Assembly (NCBI GenBank): GCA_003484545.1
Contig: DNCF01000272.1
Span: 1 to 21,380, forward strand
Origin: Massilia sp.
GTDB taxonomy: Bacteria; Pseudomonadota; Gammaproteobacteria; Burkholderiales; Burkholderiaceae_D
Reading direction: 5' to 3'
Length of the DNA stretch: 21,380 nucleotides
Shown: positions 5,749-15,600 of the stretch, one piece after another
Position numbering within the stretch: the first letter of the stretch is position 1
How the letters are laid out: each line of letters starts with the position of its first letter
Translations under genes and position numbers: made by a program
Notes under the pieces: generated by a model
The model's input: the letters and a program-made list of their open reading frames with translations, nothing else
Told to the model about the DNA's origin: nothing
Databases searched by the model: none

Positions 5749-8523
5749 TTATAGGGTTTTTAGCAACGAACGCGCCTCGTCCAGCTGGGCGAATGGCTTG
5801 TTCTGGGCGAGCAGGGTTTCGAGTTCCTTGCGCGCGCCGTTCTTGTCGCCGGATTTATGCAGTCCGACCGCCAGGTGATAACGGATCTCCGGCGCATTCG
5901 GATTACTGCCGACCGCTTTTTGCAGCAGCGGCAGGCCGCGTTCGACATTACCCTGTTCCACCAGCATCCAGCCCAGCGTGTCCATGACCGAGGCATTGTT
6001 CGCCGCGACCTTGTAGGCCTGTTCGGCGGTGGCCAGCGCGCGCGGATCCTTGTCCTGCTGGTAAGCCCAGGCCAGGTTGTTCAGCGCCGCGCCGTTGTTC
6101 GGCTGGCGCTTGACCAGGGCCTCGAGGATGGCGATGGCCGGCTTGAACTGCTTCTCGGCCATGTGCGACTCGGCCAGGTACATCTGGACCGTCGCGTCCT
6201 CCGGGTTCTGCTTGGCCCAGGCCGCGATGCGCTGCTGCGCTTCCTTGGTCTTGCCCATCTTGCGCAGGGTCTCGGCGCTGCGCATCAGGATCGCGCCCGA
6301 CTTGGTGATCGCGAGCGCCTTGTCGTAGGCGGCCACGGCCAGTTCCGGCTTCTTCAGCGTCTGCTGCAGGTCGCCCTCGAGCAGGAAGCCGACCGGCGAA
6401 CCCGGGGTCTTCTGCTGCAGGTCGCGCGCCATCGCCAGCGCCTCGTCGTGGCGGCCGCGGCGCATCGCCAGTTCGACCTGGGCCACGCGCGCCTGCAGCA
6501 GGTCCGGCTGCAGCGCGACGGCGCGCTTGAGCGCTTCGGCGGCGGCGCTGTCGTTCTTCAGCTTGGCATGGGCACTGGCCAGGCGCATTTGCGCCAGGGC
6601 CGATTTCGGCAGCACGTTGACCAGCTTGCTGTAGCTGTCGAGCGCGCCCTGCGCGTCATTGTTGGCCAGCTGGGCCTGGCCGAGCAGGTCGAGCAGGTCG
6701 GGGCTGGACGGGTTCGAAGCCTGGAACTTGCGCGCCAGCGTCAGCGCCTTCGCTTCCTGCTTGGTCACCAGGTAGTGGCTGCCCAGCTTCAGCACGGCCG
6801 GGATCGCGTCCGGGTTCTCGGCTTGCGCCTTTTCCAGCCAGGTGGTGGCTTCCTCTGGCTTTTGCTGCAGCATGGCCAGGTCGGCCAGCGCGGCCATCGC
6901 GCCGAAGTTCTTCTTGTCCTTTTCCAGCAGCGCTTCGAAACGCTTGCGGGCGGCGTCGGGCTTCTGTTCGCGCAGGTCGAGCTGGGCCAGGTTGGCGGCG
7001 GCCGGGAAGAAGGTCGGCTGCAGCTGCAGCGCCTTTTCGAAGGCGGCGCGCGCGGCCGGGACGTCGCCCTTGGCCAGGTGTACCGAGGCCTTCAGGTTCT
7101 GGGTCTGCGGATTGTCCGGCTGCGCCTGCTCGAGCCTGGAGACCGCGGCCAGCGCCTTGTCGTAGCGCTTCAGGTTGAGTTCGGCCTGGACCAGGGCGGT
7201 CAGCGCGCGCGGCGATTTCGGATCGAGTTCGGCGGCGCGTTCGAGTTCGTCGATGGCCTTGGCGTTGTCGCCCTGGCTCAGGCGCGACAGGCCGAGCGAG
7301 GTATGCAGCACGGCGGCGTCGGGCGCCAACTTGGCGGCTTTTTCGAACAGCGCGGTGGCCCTGCCGAAGTCGCGCGCCTGCATGTAGGATTCGCCGGCCA
7401 GGGCCAGCAGCTGCGGGTCGTTGGTGTTGTCCAGGGCCGGCGCCAGCGCGGCGACGGCGTCGGCCGGCTGCGCACCCTTGAGCAGGGCCTGGGCCAGCAG
7501 CTTGCGCGCATACAGGTTGTTCGGATCGGCCGCCAGGTACTTGCGCAGGTAGGCCTCGGCCTGGCCGTTCGAACCCAGGTTCAGCTCGACCGCGCCGGCC
7601 AGCAGGATGCTCGGCAGGTGTTCCGGCGCGCTCTTGAGGATCTTCTGCAGCGACTCGCGCGCGGCCGCGTATTTGCCTTCGGTGTGGTCGACCAGGGCCT
7701 GGGCGTGGAGCACGCTCAGGCTGTTCGGCGCGGCCTTGCGGCCCGCTTCGATCTCGGCGCGCGCTTCCGCGTACTTGCCCTGCTCGATGCGGATGTAGGC
7801 CTTCTCGACGTTGGCGTTGCGGTCCTGCGGACGCAGCGCCAGCACCTTGTCGAACGCGGCCAGGGCCTCGTCCGGCTTGCCGGTGGCGCGCAGCATGCCG
7901 CCGCGGAACATCCAGACTTCGGGGTTGTTCGCATCCTTGGTGGTCGCCTCGACGGCGTAGCGCTCGGCGGCTTCGCCGTCGCGGGTCACCAGCGCGTGGC
8001 GCGCGAGGCCCATCAGTGCCGCGCCGCTGTTCGGCTGCAGCGCCAGCGCCGCTTCGTACGATTTCTTCGCTTCGGCCTGCTGGTTCTGCGCCAGCAGGGC
8101 GTCGCCGCGCAAGGCGAGCAGCGGTGCCGACTTGGCGACCAGCTCGGGCTTGAGTTCGGCGAGCGCTTCCTTGAACTTGCCTTGCGACTGCAGGGCGCGC
8201 GCCAGTTCCGGCAGCACGCGTTCGCTGGCGCCGCCCAGGCTGGCGGCGCGGCGCAATTCCTTCTCGGCCGAGACCGGGTCGCCGGTCTCGACATACAGGG
8301 TGCCGAGCGCCAGGCGCGCCTCGACGTCCTCCGGGCTCTTCGCCACGGCATTCTTCAGCTGAATCAGGGCGGCCTTCTGGTCGCCCTTCTGCTGGTACTG
8401 TTTGGCTTCGGCGAGCAGGGTGGCGGTCGATTCGTCGCGGCTGCAACCACCCAGGCCGGCCAGCAGCAGTGCGCTCGTCACGACGGCGGTGGTGAGTTTG
8501 ATCTTGGAGACTTTACGGGACAT
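5749..8523 (-). CDS. prsT: XrtA/PEP-CTERM system TPR-repeat lipoprotein PrsT
   Basis: A 924-residue tetratricopeptide lipoprotein. The ATG at 8523 has GAGGA 4-5 bases upstream; an upstream in-frame start at 8586 lacks this and would bury the signal peptide. Residues 1-27 form a lipoprotein signal: basic MSRKVSKIK, a hydrophobic core, and lipobox LGGC with C27. The rest is one long chain of 34-residue TPR units. Recurrent patterns include A-x-x-x-Y-x-x-A-L-A-L-x-P and A-x-L-x-L-G, with P at the end of helix B in most units (for example LALQPNSGAALMGLAR and LQLQPTFFPAAANLAQ). Length and layout match the PrsT family of about 900 residues, found next to exosortase A/EPS genes. It is probably anchored in the outer or inner membrane as a scaffold for polysaccharide export or PEP-CTERM protein sorting. 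The stop is followed after 127 bp by the acyltransferase gene on the same strand. Confidence 0.92.
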   Translation of the reverse strand: MSRKVSKIKLTTAVVTSALLLAGLGGCSRDESTATLLAEAKQYQQKGDQKAALIQLKNAVAKSPEDVEARLALGTLYVETGDPVSAEKELRRAASLGGASERVLPELARALQSQGKFKEALAELKPELVAKSAPLLALRGDALLAQNQQAEAKKSYEAALALQPNSGAALMGLARHALVTRDGEAAERYAVEATTKDANNPEVWMFRGGMLRATGKPDEALAAFDKVLALRPQDRNANVEKAYIRIEQGKYAEARAEIEAGRKAAPNSLSVLHAQALVDHTEGKYAAARESLQKILKSAPEHLPSILLAGAVELNLGSNGQAEAYLRKYLAADPNNLYARKLLAQALLKGAQPADAVAALAPALDNTNDPQLLALAGESYMQARDFGRATALFEKAAKLAPDAAVLHTSLGLSRLSQGDNAKAIDELERAAELDPKSPRALTALVQAELNLKRYDKALAAVSRLEQAQPDNPQTQNLKASVHLAKGDVPAARAAFEKALQLQPTFFPAAANLAQLDLREQKPDAARKRFEALLEKDKKNFGAMAALADLAMLQQKPEEATTWLEKAQAENPDAIPAVLKLGSHYLVTKQEAKALTLARKFQASNPSSPDLLDLLGQAQLANNDAQGALDSYSKLVNVLPKSALAQMRLASAHAKLKNDSAAAEALKRAVALQPDLLQARVAQVELAMRRGRHDEALAMARDLQQKTPGSPVGFLLEGDLQQTLKKPELAVAAYDKALAITKSGAILMRSAETLRKMGKTKEAQQRIAAWAKQNPEDATVQMYLAESHMAEKQFKPAIAILEALVKRQPNNGAALNNLAWAYQQDKDPRALATAEQAYKVAANNASVMDTLGWMLVEQGNVERGLPLLQKAVGSNPNAPEIRYHLAVGLHKSGDKNGARKELETLLAQNKPFAQLDEARSLLKTL

Positions 8524-8695
8524 GGGTTCCTCAGGGTGTGTGCTGACGCCGTCCGGAATCCGGCCGACGAGTTTCCTCGCTAACAATAATACCTCAAGGA
8601 ATGGCTTGTATCCCGCACAATGGAAATCGCTGTTGCATACGCGCGATTTCTTTTTGGACAGGTTTTCCTGACGGCCGGGTTCAGGCGGCAGTGGC

Positions 8696-9007
8696 TCACT
8701 CGGCGTCGCCCTTGCGCAGGCGGCTCAGCAGGGCCTCGACATTGTCGCCGACCGGCAAACCGTGCCGGCGCAGCAATTGGACATGCAGCACCAGGTTTTC
8801 CAGCACCAGCTTGGCCGATACCGCAAGCAGGGTCATGAGGCGGTCTTCGGTGCTGAAGTTTTCCATGGCCGCGGCCATTTCGCACAGGTGGCTCGCCACC
8901 AGCTGGCGCAGCTCGTCCTCGGCAAAGGGCAAATCGGCGAAATCGATCGGGTCTTCCTGTTCGACTTCGCGCATCAGTTCCGCAAGGTGTTCGGGCTTGA
9001 TCGGCAT
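8696..9007 (-). CDS. Small acidic helical protein of unknown function
   Basis: A 103-residue protein that I do not recognise. It has an acidic N-terminus (MPIKPEHLAELMREVEQEDP) followed by two or three predicted helices, with a long Leu-rich amphipathic one (LLAVSAKLVLENLVLHVQLLRRHG). No signal peptide, metal motif or DNA-binding motif is visible; the only Cys is in SHLCEMAAAM. The start at 9007 is chosen because CGGAG lies about 8 bases upstream. The in-frame ATG at 9037 has no ribosome-binding site and would add a low-complexity peptide. The gene sits between the icmF terminator and prsT, both on the minus strand, with 172 bp before the prsT start, so it may have its own promoter in 9008-9098. 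It has normal codon use for the window and is probably a real conserved hypothetical gene. Confidence 0.7.
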   Translation of the reverse strand: MPIKPEHLAELMREVEQEDPIDFADLPFAEDELRQLVASHLCEMAAAMENFSTEDRLMTLLAVSAKLVLENLVLHVQLLRRHGLPVGDNVEALLSRLRKGDAE

Positions 9008-9098
9008 GCGTGGCTCCGCGGATGGTGGTGAAGCCATTGTAGGGGAGGCGGCGTGGCAGTGGCCACGGGACTGGTGTGGCCTGCCTTGCGTCATGCGC

Positions 9099-9129
9099 AA
9101 AAAAAAAGCCGGCGCCCGAAGGCGCCGGC
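9099..9129 (-). terminator. Strong intrinsic terminator of icmF
   Basis: A perfect 9-bp GC stem (GCCGGCGCC at 9108-9116 with GGCGCCGGC at 9121-9129) whose loop reads TTCG on the minus strand, followed by nine T (9107-9099 reversed). It starts 20 bp after the icmF stop codon. The UUCG tetraloop and unbroken T run make this a textbook terminator. Confidence 0.93.
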
Positions 9130-9148
9130 CGGCAGCAAGGCGATGGCC

Positions 9149-12100
9149 TTACATGTTGCGGCGATACTGCCCGCCCACCTCGAACAGGGCGGTGGTGATC
9201 TGGCCCAGCGAGCAGACGCGCACGGCGTCCATCAGCTTCTCGAACACGTTCTGGTTGTCGATCGCGGCCTGCTGCAGGGCGGCGAGGGCGGCCGGCGCCT
9301 CATTCGCGTGGCGCTGGTGGAAGTCTTCCAGGCGCTTCAGCTGCGACTGCTTCTCGTCGTCCGTCGAACGGGCCAGCTCGATCGTGGCCGGGGCGCCGGC
9401 GCCCTTCGGGTTGCGGAAGGTGTTCACGCCGATGATCGGCAGCGAGCCGTCGTGCTTCTTGTGCTCGTACAGCATCGACTCTTCCTGGATCTTGCCGCGC
9501 TGGTAGCCGGTTTCCATCGCGCCCAGCACGCCGCCGCGCTCGGCGATGCGCTCGAACTCCTGCAGCACCGCTTCCTCGACCAGGTCGGTCAGCTCGTCGA
9601 TGATGAAGGCGCCCTGGTTCGGGTTCTCGTTCTTGGCCAGGCCCCACTCGCGGTTGATGATCAGCTGGATCGCCAGTGCGCGGCGGACCGATTCGTCGGT
9701 CGGCGTGGTGATCGCCTCGTCGTAGGCGTTGGTGTGCAGCGAGTTGCAGTTGTCGTAGATCGCGATCAGCGCCTGCAGCGTGGTGCGGATGTCGTTGAAG
9801 TCGATTTCCTGCGCGTGCAGCGAGCGGCCCGAGGTCTGGACGTGGTACTTCAGCTTCTGCGAGCGGTCGTTGGCGCCGTACTTGTCGCGCATCGCGACGG
9901 CCCAGATGCGGCGCGCCACGCGGCCCAGCACCGTGTATTCCGGGTCCATGCCGTTCGAGAAGAAGAACGACAGGTTCGGCGCGAAGTCGTCGATGTGCAT
10001 GCCGCGCGCAAGATAGGCTTCGACGAAGGTGAAGCCGTTCGACAGGGTAAAGGCCAGCTGCGAGATCGGGTTCGCGCCCGCTTCGGCGATGTGGTAGCCC
10101 GAGATCGACACCGAGTAGAAGTTGCGCACCTGGTGGTGGACGAAGTACTCCTGGATGTCGCCCATCACCTTCAGCGAGAACTCGGTCGAGAAGATGCAGG
10201 TGTTCTGGCCCTGGTCTTCCTTCAGGATGTCGGCCTGCACCGTGCCGCGCACGTTGGCCAGCACCCATTCCTTGATCTTCGCCGCTTCGTCGGCGGTCGG
10301 CTGGCGGCCATTGTCCGCCACGAACTTGTCGATCTGCTGGTCGATCGCCGTGTTCATGAACATGGCGAGGATGGTCGGCGCCGGGCCGTTGATGGTCATC
10401 GACACCGAGGTCGACGGGCTGCACAGGTCGAAACCGTCGTACAGCACCTTCATGTCGTCCAGGGTCGCGATCGAGACGCCCGAGTTGCCGACTTTGCCGT
10501 AGATGTCCGGACGCAGCGCCGGATCGGCGCCGTACAGGGTCACCGAGTCGAAAGCAGTGGATAAGCGCTTCGCGTCCATGCCGGTCGAGACCAGCTTGAA
10601 ACGTTTATTGGTGCGGAAGGCGTCGCCTTCGCCGGCGAACATGCGGGTCGGGTCTTCTCCCTCGCGCTTGAAGGCGAACACGCCGGCCGTGAACGGGAAG
10701 GAGCCCGGCACGTTTTCCAGCATCAGGAAGCGCAGGATCTCGCCGTGGTCCTCGAACTTCGGCAGCGCGACCTTACGGATGGTGGTGCCGGACAGGGTTT
10801 TCTGCACCAATTTGGTGCGAATTTCCTTGTCGCGGATTTTGACGACGTAGTCGTCGCCGGCGTAGGCGGCCTGCATGTCCGGCCACATGGCCAGCAGCTT
10901 TTTCGCGCCGCCGTCCATGGCGTTCTCGCGCTCGGTGATCAGGTCGTCCAGGACCACTTCGCGGTTGGCGGCCGCCAGCATGCGCTTGGTCTCGCTCAGT
11001 TGCTGGCGCTCGCGGGCGAGCTTCACCTGTTTCGCGGTGTTCTTGTGGTAGCCGCGCACGGTGTCGGCGATCTCGGCGAGATAACGCGCACGGGCGGGCG
11101 GGACGATCACGTTCTTGCCGCTCGAGTGCTTCTGCGACGGCGCGCCCAGTTTCGAGGGCTCGACCGGCAAGCCCAGTTCCGCCAGCTTCGGCAGCAGACC
11201 GTGGTACAGGGCGGTGACGCCGTCGTCGTTGAAGCGCGAGGCTTGCGTGCCGAACACCGGCATCTCGTCCGGGCTTTGCGACCACAGTTCGCGGTTGCGC
11301 TGGTACTGCTTGGCGACGTCGCGCAGCGCGTCCTGGGCGCCCTTGCGGTCGAACTTGTTGATCGCGATGAAGTCGGCGAAATCGAGCATGTCGATCTTCT
11401 CCAACTGCGAAGCGGCGCCGAATTCCGGGGTCATCACGTACATCGAGGCGTCGACGTGCGGCACGATCGCCGCGTCGCCCTGCCCAATGCCCGAGGTTTC
11501 GACGATCACGAGGTCGAAGCCGGCGACCTTGCAGGCGGCGATCACGCTGGGGAGCGCGGCCGAGATTTCCGAGCCCGCTTCGCGGGTGGCGAGCGAGCGC
11601 ATGAAGACGCGGGATTGGCCGTTCCACGGATTGATCGCGTTCATGCGGATGCGGTCGCCCAGCAGGGCGCCGCCCGACTTGCGGCGCGACGGGTCGATCG
11701 AGATCACCGCGATGTTCAGGCGGTCATTCTGGTCGAGGCGGATGCGGCGAATGAGTTCATCGGTCAGCGAGGATTTGCCGGCGCCGCCGGTGCCGGTGAT
11801 GCCCAGGGTCGGCACTTTCAGCGTGTCGGCCGTTTCCAGTACCTGCTTGCGCAGGCCTTCGTCGGCCTTGCCGTTTTCCAGCGCGGTGATCAGCTGGGCC
11901 AGCGGACGGTGGCGCTCGGCGATGTCGCCCGCGCGCAGGGCGTCGATCGAGGTCGGGGCGTAGGTCGACAGATCGATGTCGCAGGCTTCGATCATCGAGC
12001 GGATCATGCCCACCAGGCCCATGCGCTGGCCGTCTTCCGGGCTGAAGATGCGCGCGACGCCATAGGCGTGCAGTTCCTCGATCTCGGACGGGACGATGAC

Positions 12101-12436
12101 GCCGCCGCCGCCGCCGAAGACCTTGATGTGGGCGCCGCCGCGCTGTTTCAGGAGATCGATCATGTACTTGAAGTACTCGACGTGGCCGCCCTGGTAGCTG
12201 GAGATGGCGATGCCCTGCACGTCTTCGGCGAGCGCTGCGGTGACCACTTCGTCGACCGAACGGTTGTGGCCGAGGTGGATGACCTCGACGCCGTTCGACT
12301 GCAGGATGCGGCGCATGATGTTGATCGAGGCGTCGTGGCCGTCGAACAGGGAGGCGGCGGTGACGAAGCGCACCTTGTTGGCCAGCTTCGGTTGCTCAGG
12401 CAGGTCGAGCTTGGCGGCGGGGGTGATGTCGTTCAT
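9149..12436 (-). CDS. icmF: Fused isobutyryl-CoA mutase / G-protein chaperone IcmF
   Basis: A 1095-residue B12-dependent acyl-CoA mutase fused to its GTPase chaperone, in the order B12 domain, GTPase, mutase. The N-terminal cobalamin domain has D32-G-H-D (H34 would ligate cobalt), then the ISSYQGGH and FGGGGGVI blocks to about residue 150. The GTPase (about 200-500) has the Walker A loop GTGGAGKS at 215-222 and NKFD near 360. The mutase TIM barrel fills about 560-1095, with TAGVFAFKREGEDPTRMFAGEG and IDDFAPNLSFFFSNGMDPEYTVLGRVAR. The family interconverts isobutyryl-CoA and n-butyryl-CoA, and some members also act on isovaleryl-CoA; methylmalonyl-CoA mutase has a different layout. Length matches characterised IcmF. 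The ATG at 12436 has AAGGAA 5 bases upstream. It is a single gene with its own terminator and a 20-bp palindromic operator candidate upstream. Confidence 0.93.
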   Translation of the reverse strand: MNDITPAAKLDLPEQPKLANKVRFVTAASLFDGHDASINIMRRILQSNGVEVIHLGHNRSVDEVVTAALAEDVQGIAISSYQGGHVEYFKYMIDLLKQRGGAHIKVFGGGGGVIVPSEIEELHAYGVARIFSPEDGQRMGLVGMIRSMIEACDIDLSTYAPTSIDALRAGDIAERHRPLAQLITALENGKADEGLRKQVLETADTLKVPTLGITGTGGAGKSSLTDELIRRIRLDQNDRLNIAVISIDPSRRKSGGALLGDRIRMNAINPWNGQSRVFMRSLATREAGSEISAALPSVIAACKVAGFDLVIVETSGIGQGDAAIVPHVDASMYVMTPEFGAASQLEKIDMLDFADFIAINKFDRKGAQDALRDVAKQYQRNRELWSQSPDEMPVFGTQASRFNDDGVTALYHGLLPKLAELGLPVEPSKLGAPSQKHSSGKNVIVPPARARYLAEIADTVRGYHKNTAKQVKLARERQQLSETKRMLAAANREVVLDDLITERENAMDGGAKKLLAMWPDMQAAYAGDDYVVKIRDKEIRTKLVQKTLSGTTIRKVALPKFEDHGEILRFLMLENVPGSFPFTAGVFAFKREGEDPTRMFAGEGDAFRTNKRFKLVSTGMDAKRLSTAFDSVTLYGADPALRPDIYGKVGNSGVSIATLDDMKVLYDGFDLCSPSTSVSMTINGPAPTILAMFMNTAIDQQIDKFVADNGRQPTADEAAKIKEWVLANVRGTVQADILKEDQGQNTCIFSTEFSLKVMGDIQEYFVHHQVRNFYSVSISGYHIAEAGANPISQLAFTLSNGFTFVEAYLARGMHIDDFAPNLSFFFSNGMDPEYTVLGRVARRIWAVAMRDKYGANDRSQKLKYHVQTSGRSLHAQEIDFNDIRTTLQALIAIYDNCNSLHTNAYDEAITTPTDESVRRALAIQLIINREWGLAKNENPNQGAFIIDELTDLVEEAVLQEFERIAERGGVLGAMETGYQRGKIQEESMLYEHKKHDGSLPIIGVNTFRNPKGAGAPATIELARSTDDEKQSQLKRLEDFHQRHANEAPAALAALQQAAIDNQNVFEKLMDAVRVCSLGQITTALFEVGGQYRRNM

Positions 12437-12479
12437 GGTGTTCCTTCTGGAATCGGAAGCGGACAGGTTCGATTTGTAC

Positions 12480-12506
12480 GGTATATGACGTTAACGTTAA
12501 CGTCAA
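12480..12506 (-). promoter_or_regulatory. icmF promoter region with a 20-bp perfect palindrome
   Basis: Positions 12486-12505 form a perfect palindrome made of two overlapping copies of ACGTTAACGT (12488-12497 and 12494-12503), flanked by TG/CA. On the minus strand TTGACG (12506-12501) and TATACC (12485-12480) flank it like -35 and -10 boxes with a 15-bp spacer, so the palindrome fills the spacer. It lies 50 bp upstream of the icmF ATG. Palindromes of the ACGTTAACGT type recall those of MerR-family LiuR regulators of branched-chain amino acid breakdown, but TetR-family operators also look like this. No regulator gene is adjacent. Confidence 0.7.
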
Positions 12507-12538
12507 GTTTGAGGTGTGGGGGTGATCAAACGATGAAC

Positions 12539-12607
12539 CCGCGTGGGCACAGGTGCCCACCCTACGAAAAGCGGTATTTTGTAGGGTGGGTACTGGTACC
12601 CACGCGG
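12539..12607. repeat. REP-like pair of hairpins in inverted order (BIME-like)
   Basis: Two GTGGG-type hairpins face each other. The first is GTGGGCAC-AG-GTGCCCAC (12543-12560) with CCTAC after it. The second is GTAGG followed by GTGGGTAC-TG-GTACCCAC (12586-12603). The whole unit is an inverted repeat: CCGCGTGGG at 12539-12547 pairs with CCCACGCGG at 12599-12607, and the inner 13-base arms (12553-12565 and 12581-12593) differ at one base. It lies 14 bp after the stop of the oxidoreductase gene and may also block 3' degradation or end its transcription. This form is typical of dispersed REP elements spread by RAYT transposases. Confidence 0.75.
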
Positions 12608-12621
12608 TACAACGTGAAGAA

Positions 12622-15600
12622 TTACGCGGCGCGTTTCTTGACGTTGCCGCTGAGCAGCTCCGCCTTGCGCAGGCGGAAGGTCTCGACCGCCTTTTCCTTC
12701 ACGTGGCCGAAGCCGCGGATCTGCTCCGGCAGGCTGGCCAGCGCGACGGCGTCGGCATGCGAGTCCGCGTTCAGGGTCGGCAGCAGCGCTTCGATCATCT
12801 GGCGGTACTCGGCGATCAGGGCGCGCTCCATCTTGCGCTCGGCGGTATAGCCGAACACGTCGAAGGCGCCGCCGCGCAGGCCTTTCAGTTTCGCCAGCAG
12901 CTTGAAGGCGCCCATCATCCACGAGCCGAACTCCTGCTTCACCAGTTCACCCTTGGCGTTCTTCTTCGCGAACAGCGGCGGCGCCAGGTTGAACTTCAGC
13001 TTGACGTCGCCTTCGAACTGCGATTTCACCTGCTCGAGGAAGCGGCCGTCGGTGTACAGGCGCGCCACTTCGTACTCGTCCTTGTAGGCCATCAGCTTGA
13101 AGTAGTACTTGGCGACGGCGGTGGACAGCTTGTTGCCGAGACCTGCCGCGGTTTCGGCCGCGCGCACCTTCTCGACCAGCTCCGCGTACACGCCGGCATA
13201 GGCCGCGTCCTGGTAGCCGGTCAGGAACTCGACGCGCTTCTTGATGACGGTCTCCAGGCTCTGCGGCATCTGCACCAGCACGGCCTGGGTCGGCGTGGCG
13301 GTTTTTTCGACGCGCTTGAAGTCGACCGCGGCGCGGCGGCCCCACAGGAAGCTCTTCTTGTTCGAGGCGACCGCCACGCCATTGAGTTCGATGGCGCGCA
13401 GCAGGGCGGCCTCGCTCAAAGGAATGCGGCCCTTCTGCCAGGCATAGCCCATCAGGAACAGGTTGGTCGCGATCGAGTCGCCCATCAGCGCGGTGGCCAG
13501 TTTGGTCGCGTCGATGAAGTCGGCGCCGTCAAGGCCGCCGACGGCTTCCACGATCAGGCCGCGCACGTCCTCGGCCGGGAACTGCCAGTCGGCGTTCTGG
13601 GCGAAGGTGCCGGTCGGCTGCTCGTGCAGGTTGACGATGGCCAGGGTGCGGCCCGGGCGCATTTTCGATACCGCGTCGGCGGCGCCGGTGGTCAGCATGT
13701 CGCAGCCGAGGATCAGGTCGGCCTCGCCGGTGGCGATGCGCTGGGCGCGCAGGCGCTGCGGCGACATCGCGATCTTCACGTGCGAGGTGACGGAGCCGTT
13801 CTTCTGGCTCATGCCGGTCATGTCCAGCACCGAGGCGCCCTTGCCCTCCAAGTGGGCGGCCATGCCCATCAGCGCGCCGACGGTGATCACGCCGGTGCCG
13901 CCGATGCCGTTGATGAGGATGTTGTACGGGTGCTCCACGGACGGCAGCACCGGCTCCGGCAGCGCGCCCCAGCCATCGTCATCGCTCTTGCCGACGCCGG
14001 CCTTGCTCTTCTTGAGCGTGCCGCCTTCGACGGTGACGAAGCTCGGGCAGAAGCCCTTGGCGCACGAGTAATCCTTGTTGCAGGAGGACTGGTCGATCTG
14101 GCGTTTGCGGCCGAATTCGGTCTCCTTCGGCAGGATCGAGACGCAGTTCGACTGCACGCCGCAGTCGCCGCAGCCTTCGCAGACGGCTTCGTTGATGACC
14201 ATGCGCTTCGGCAAATCGGGGAACTCGCCCTTCTTGCGGCGGCGGCGCTTCTCGGCGGCGCAGGTCTGGTCGTAGATGATGACCGACACGCCCGGCAGTT
14301 CGCGCAGCTCGCGCTGGATGGCGTCCATCTCCTTGCGGTCGTGCAGGGTGACGATGGCGGGCAGGGCGCTGCGGTCCTCGTAGCGCGACAGGTCTTCGGT
14401 CACCAGCGCGATGCGTTTCACGCCCTCGGCCGCCATCTGCTGCGCGATGTGCGGCACCGAGGTCGTGCCGTCGACCGGCTGGCCGCCGGTCATCGCGACC
14501 GCGTCGTTGTACAGGATCTTATAGGTGATGTTCACCTTGGCCGACACGGCCGCGCGCACGGCCAGGTAGCCCGAGTGGAAGTAGGTGCCGTCGCCCAGGT
14601 TCTGGAACACGTGCGGCACTTTCGAGAACGCGGCCTGGCCGATCCAGGGCGCGCCTTCGCCGCCCATGTGAGTGGTCAGCTTGTTCATCTCGGGGTAGAT
14701 CGAGGTCGCCATCACGTGGCAGCCGATGCCGGCCAGCGCGAAGGAACCCTCGGGTACCTTGGTCGAGGTGTTGTGCGGGCAGCCGGAGCAGTAGAAGGCC
14801 GGGCGGAACGGCGTGGTGATCGCCTTTTGCAGCACGGCGTCCTTCGCATCCAGGAAGGCCAGGCGCGCCTTGATGAGGTCGCGCGTGGCGCCGTCTTCGA
14901 CCAGGCGCGCGATGCGGCCGGCGATCACGCGCGCGACCTGCGCCACCGAGAAGTCGGCTTTCGGCGGCAGCAGCCAGTCGCCGCGCGGGGCGACCCACTC
15001 GCCCTTGTCGTCGAACTTGCCGATGATGTGCGGGCGCACGTCGTCGCGCCAGTTGTAGAGCTGTTCCTTCAACTGGTATTCGACAACTTGCCGCTTTTCT
15101 TCGACTACCAGGATCTCTTCCAGGCCCTGCGCGAATTCGCGCACGCCTTCCGGCTCCAGCGGCCAGATCATCGCGACCTTGAACAGGCGCAGGCCGACCT
15201 TCGCGGCCATGGCTTCGTCGATGCCCAGTTCTTCCAGCGCTTCCAGCACGTCCAGGTAGGATTTACCCGAGGCGATGATGCCGAGTTTCGCGTTCGGGCT
15301 GTCAATCGTGGTGTGGTTCAGCTTGTTTTCGCGGGCGTAGGCCAGGGCCGCATAGATCTTGTAGTCCTGCATCAGCGCTTCCTGGGCGCGCGCCTGCTGG
15401 CCCAGCGGGACCGAGGACAGTTTCGTGTTCAGGCCGCCTTCGGGCATGACGAAGTCCTGCGGGATTTTCACCTGCACGCGGTGCGGATTGGCGTCGACCG
15501 AGGCGCTCGATTCGACCGTGTCGGCCAGCGCTTTAAAAGCGACGGCGCAGCCCGAGAAGCGCGACATGGCCCAGCCGTGCACGCCGAGGTCCAGGTATTC

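Noticed and set aside
5857..8583. Plus-strand open frame of about 908 codons opposite prsT
   Set aside because: The repeats seen are the antisense image of TPR repeats; composition is unlike a protein and the start has no ribosome-binding site.
8540..8695. Small inverted repeats between the 103-residue gene and prsT as a terminator
   Set aside because: The stems are 4-5 bp with long loops and no T run in the right place.
9008..9098. Sigma-54 promoter for the small gene before prsT (GG-N10-GC on the minus strand)
   Set aside because: Only the GG/GC spacing matches; the CACG and TT positions of the consensus do not.
10745..12850. Plus-strand open frame of about 700 codons across icmF and the REP pair
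   Set aside because: It runs through a promoter, a palindrome and an intergenic repeat and has no recognisable domain.
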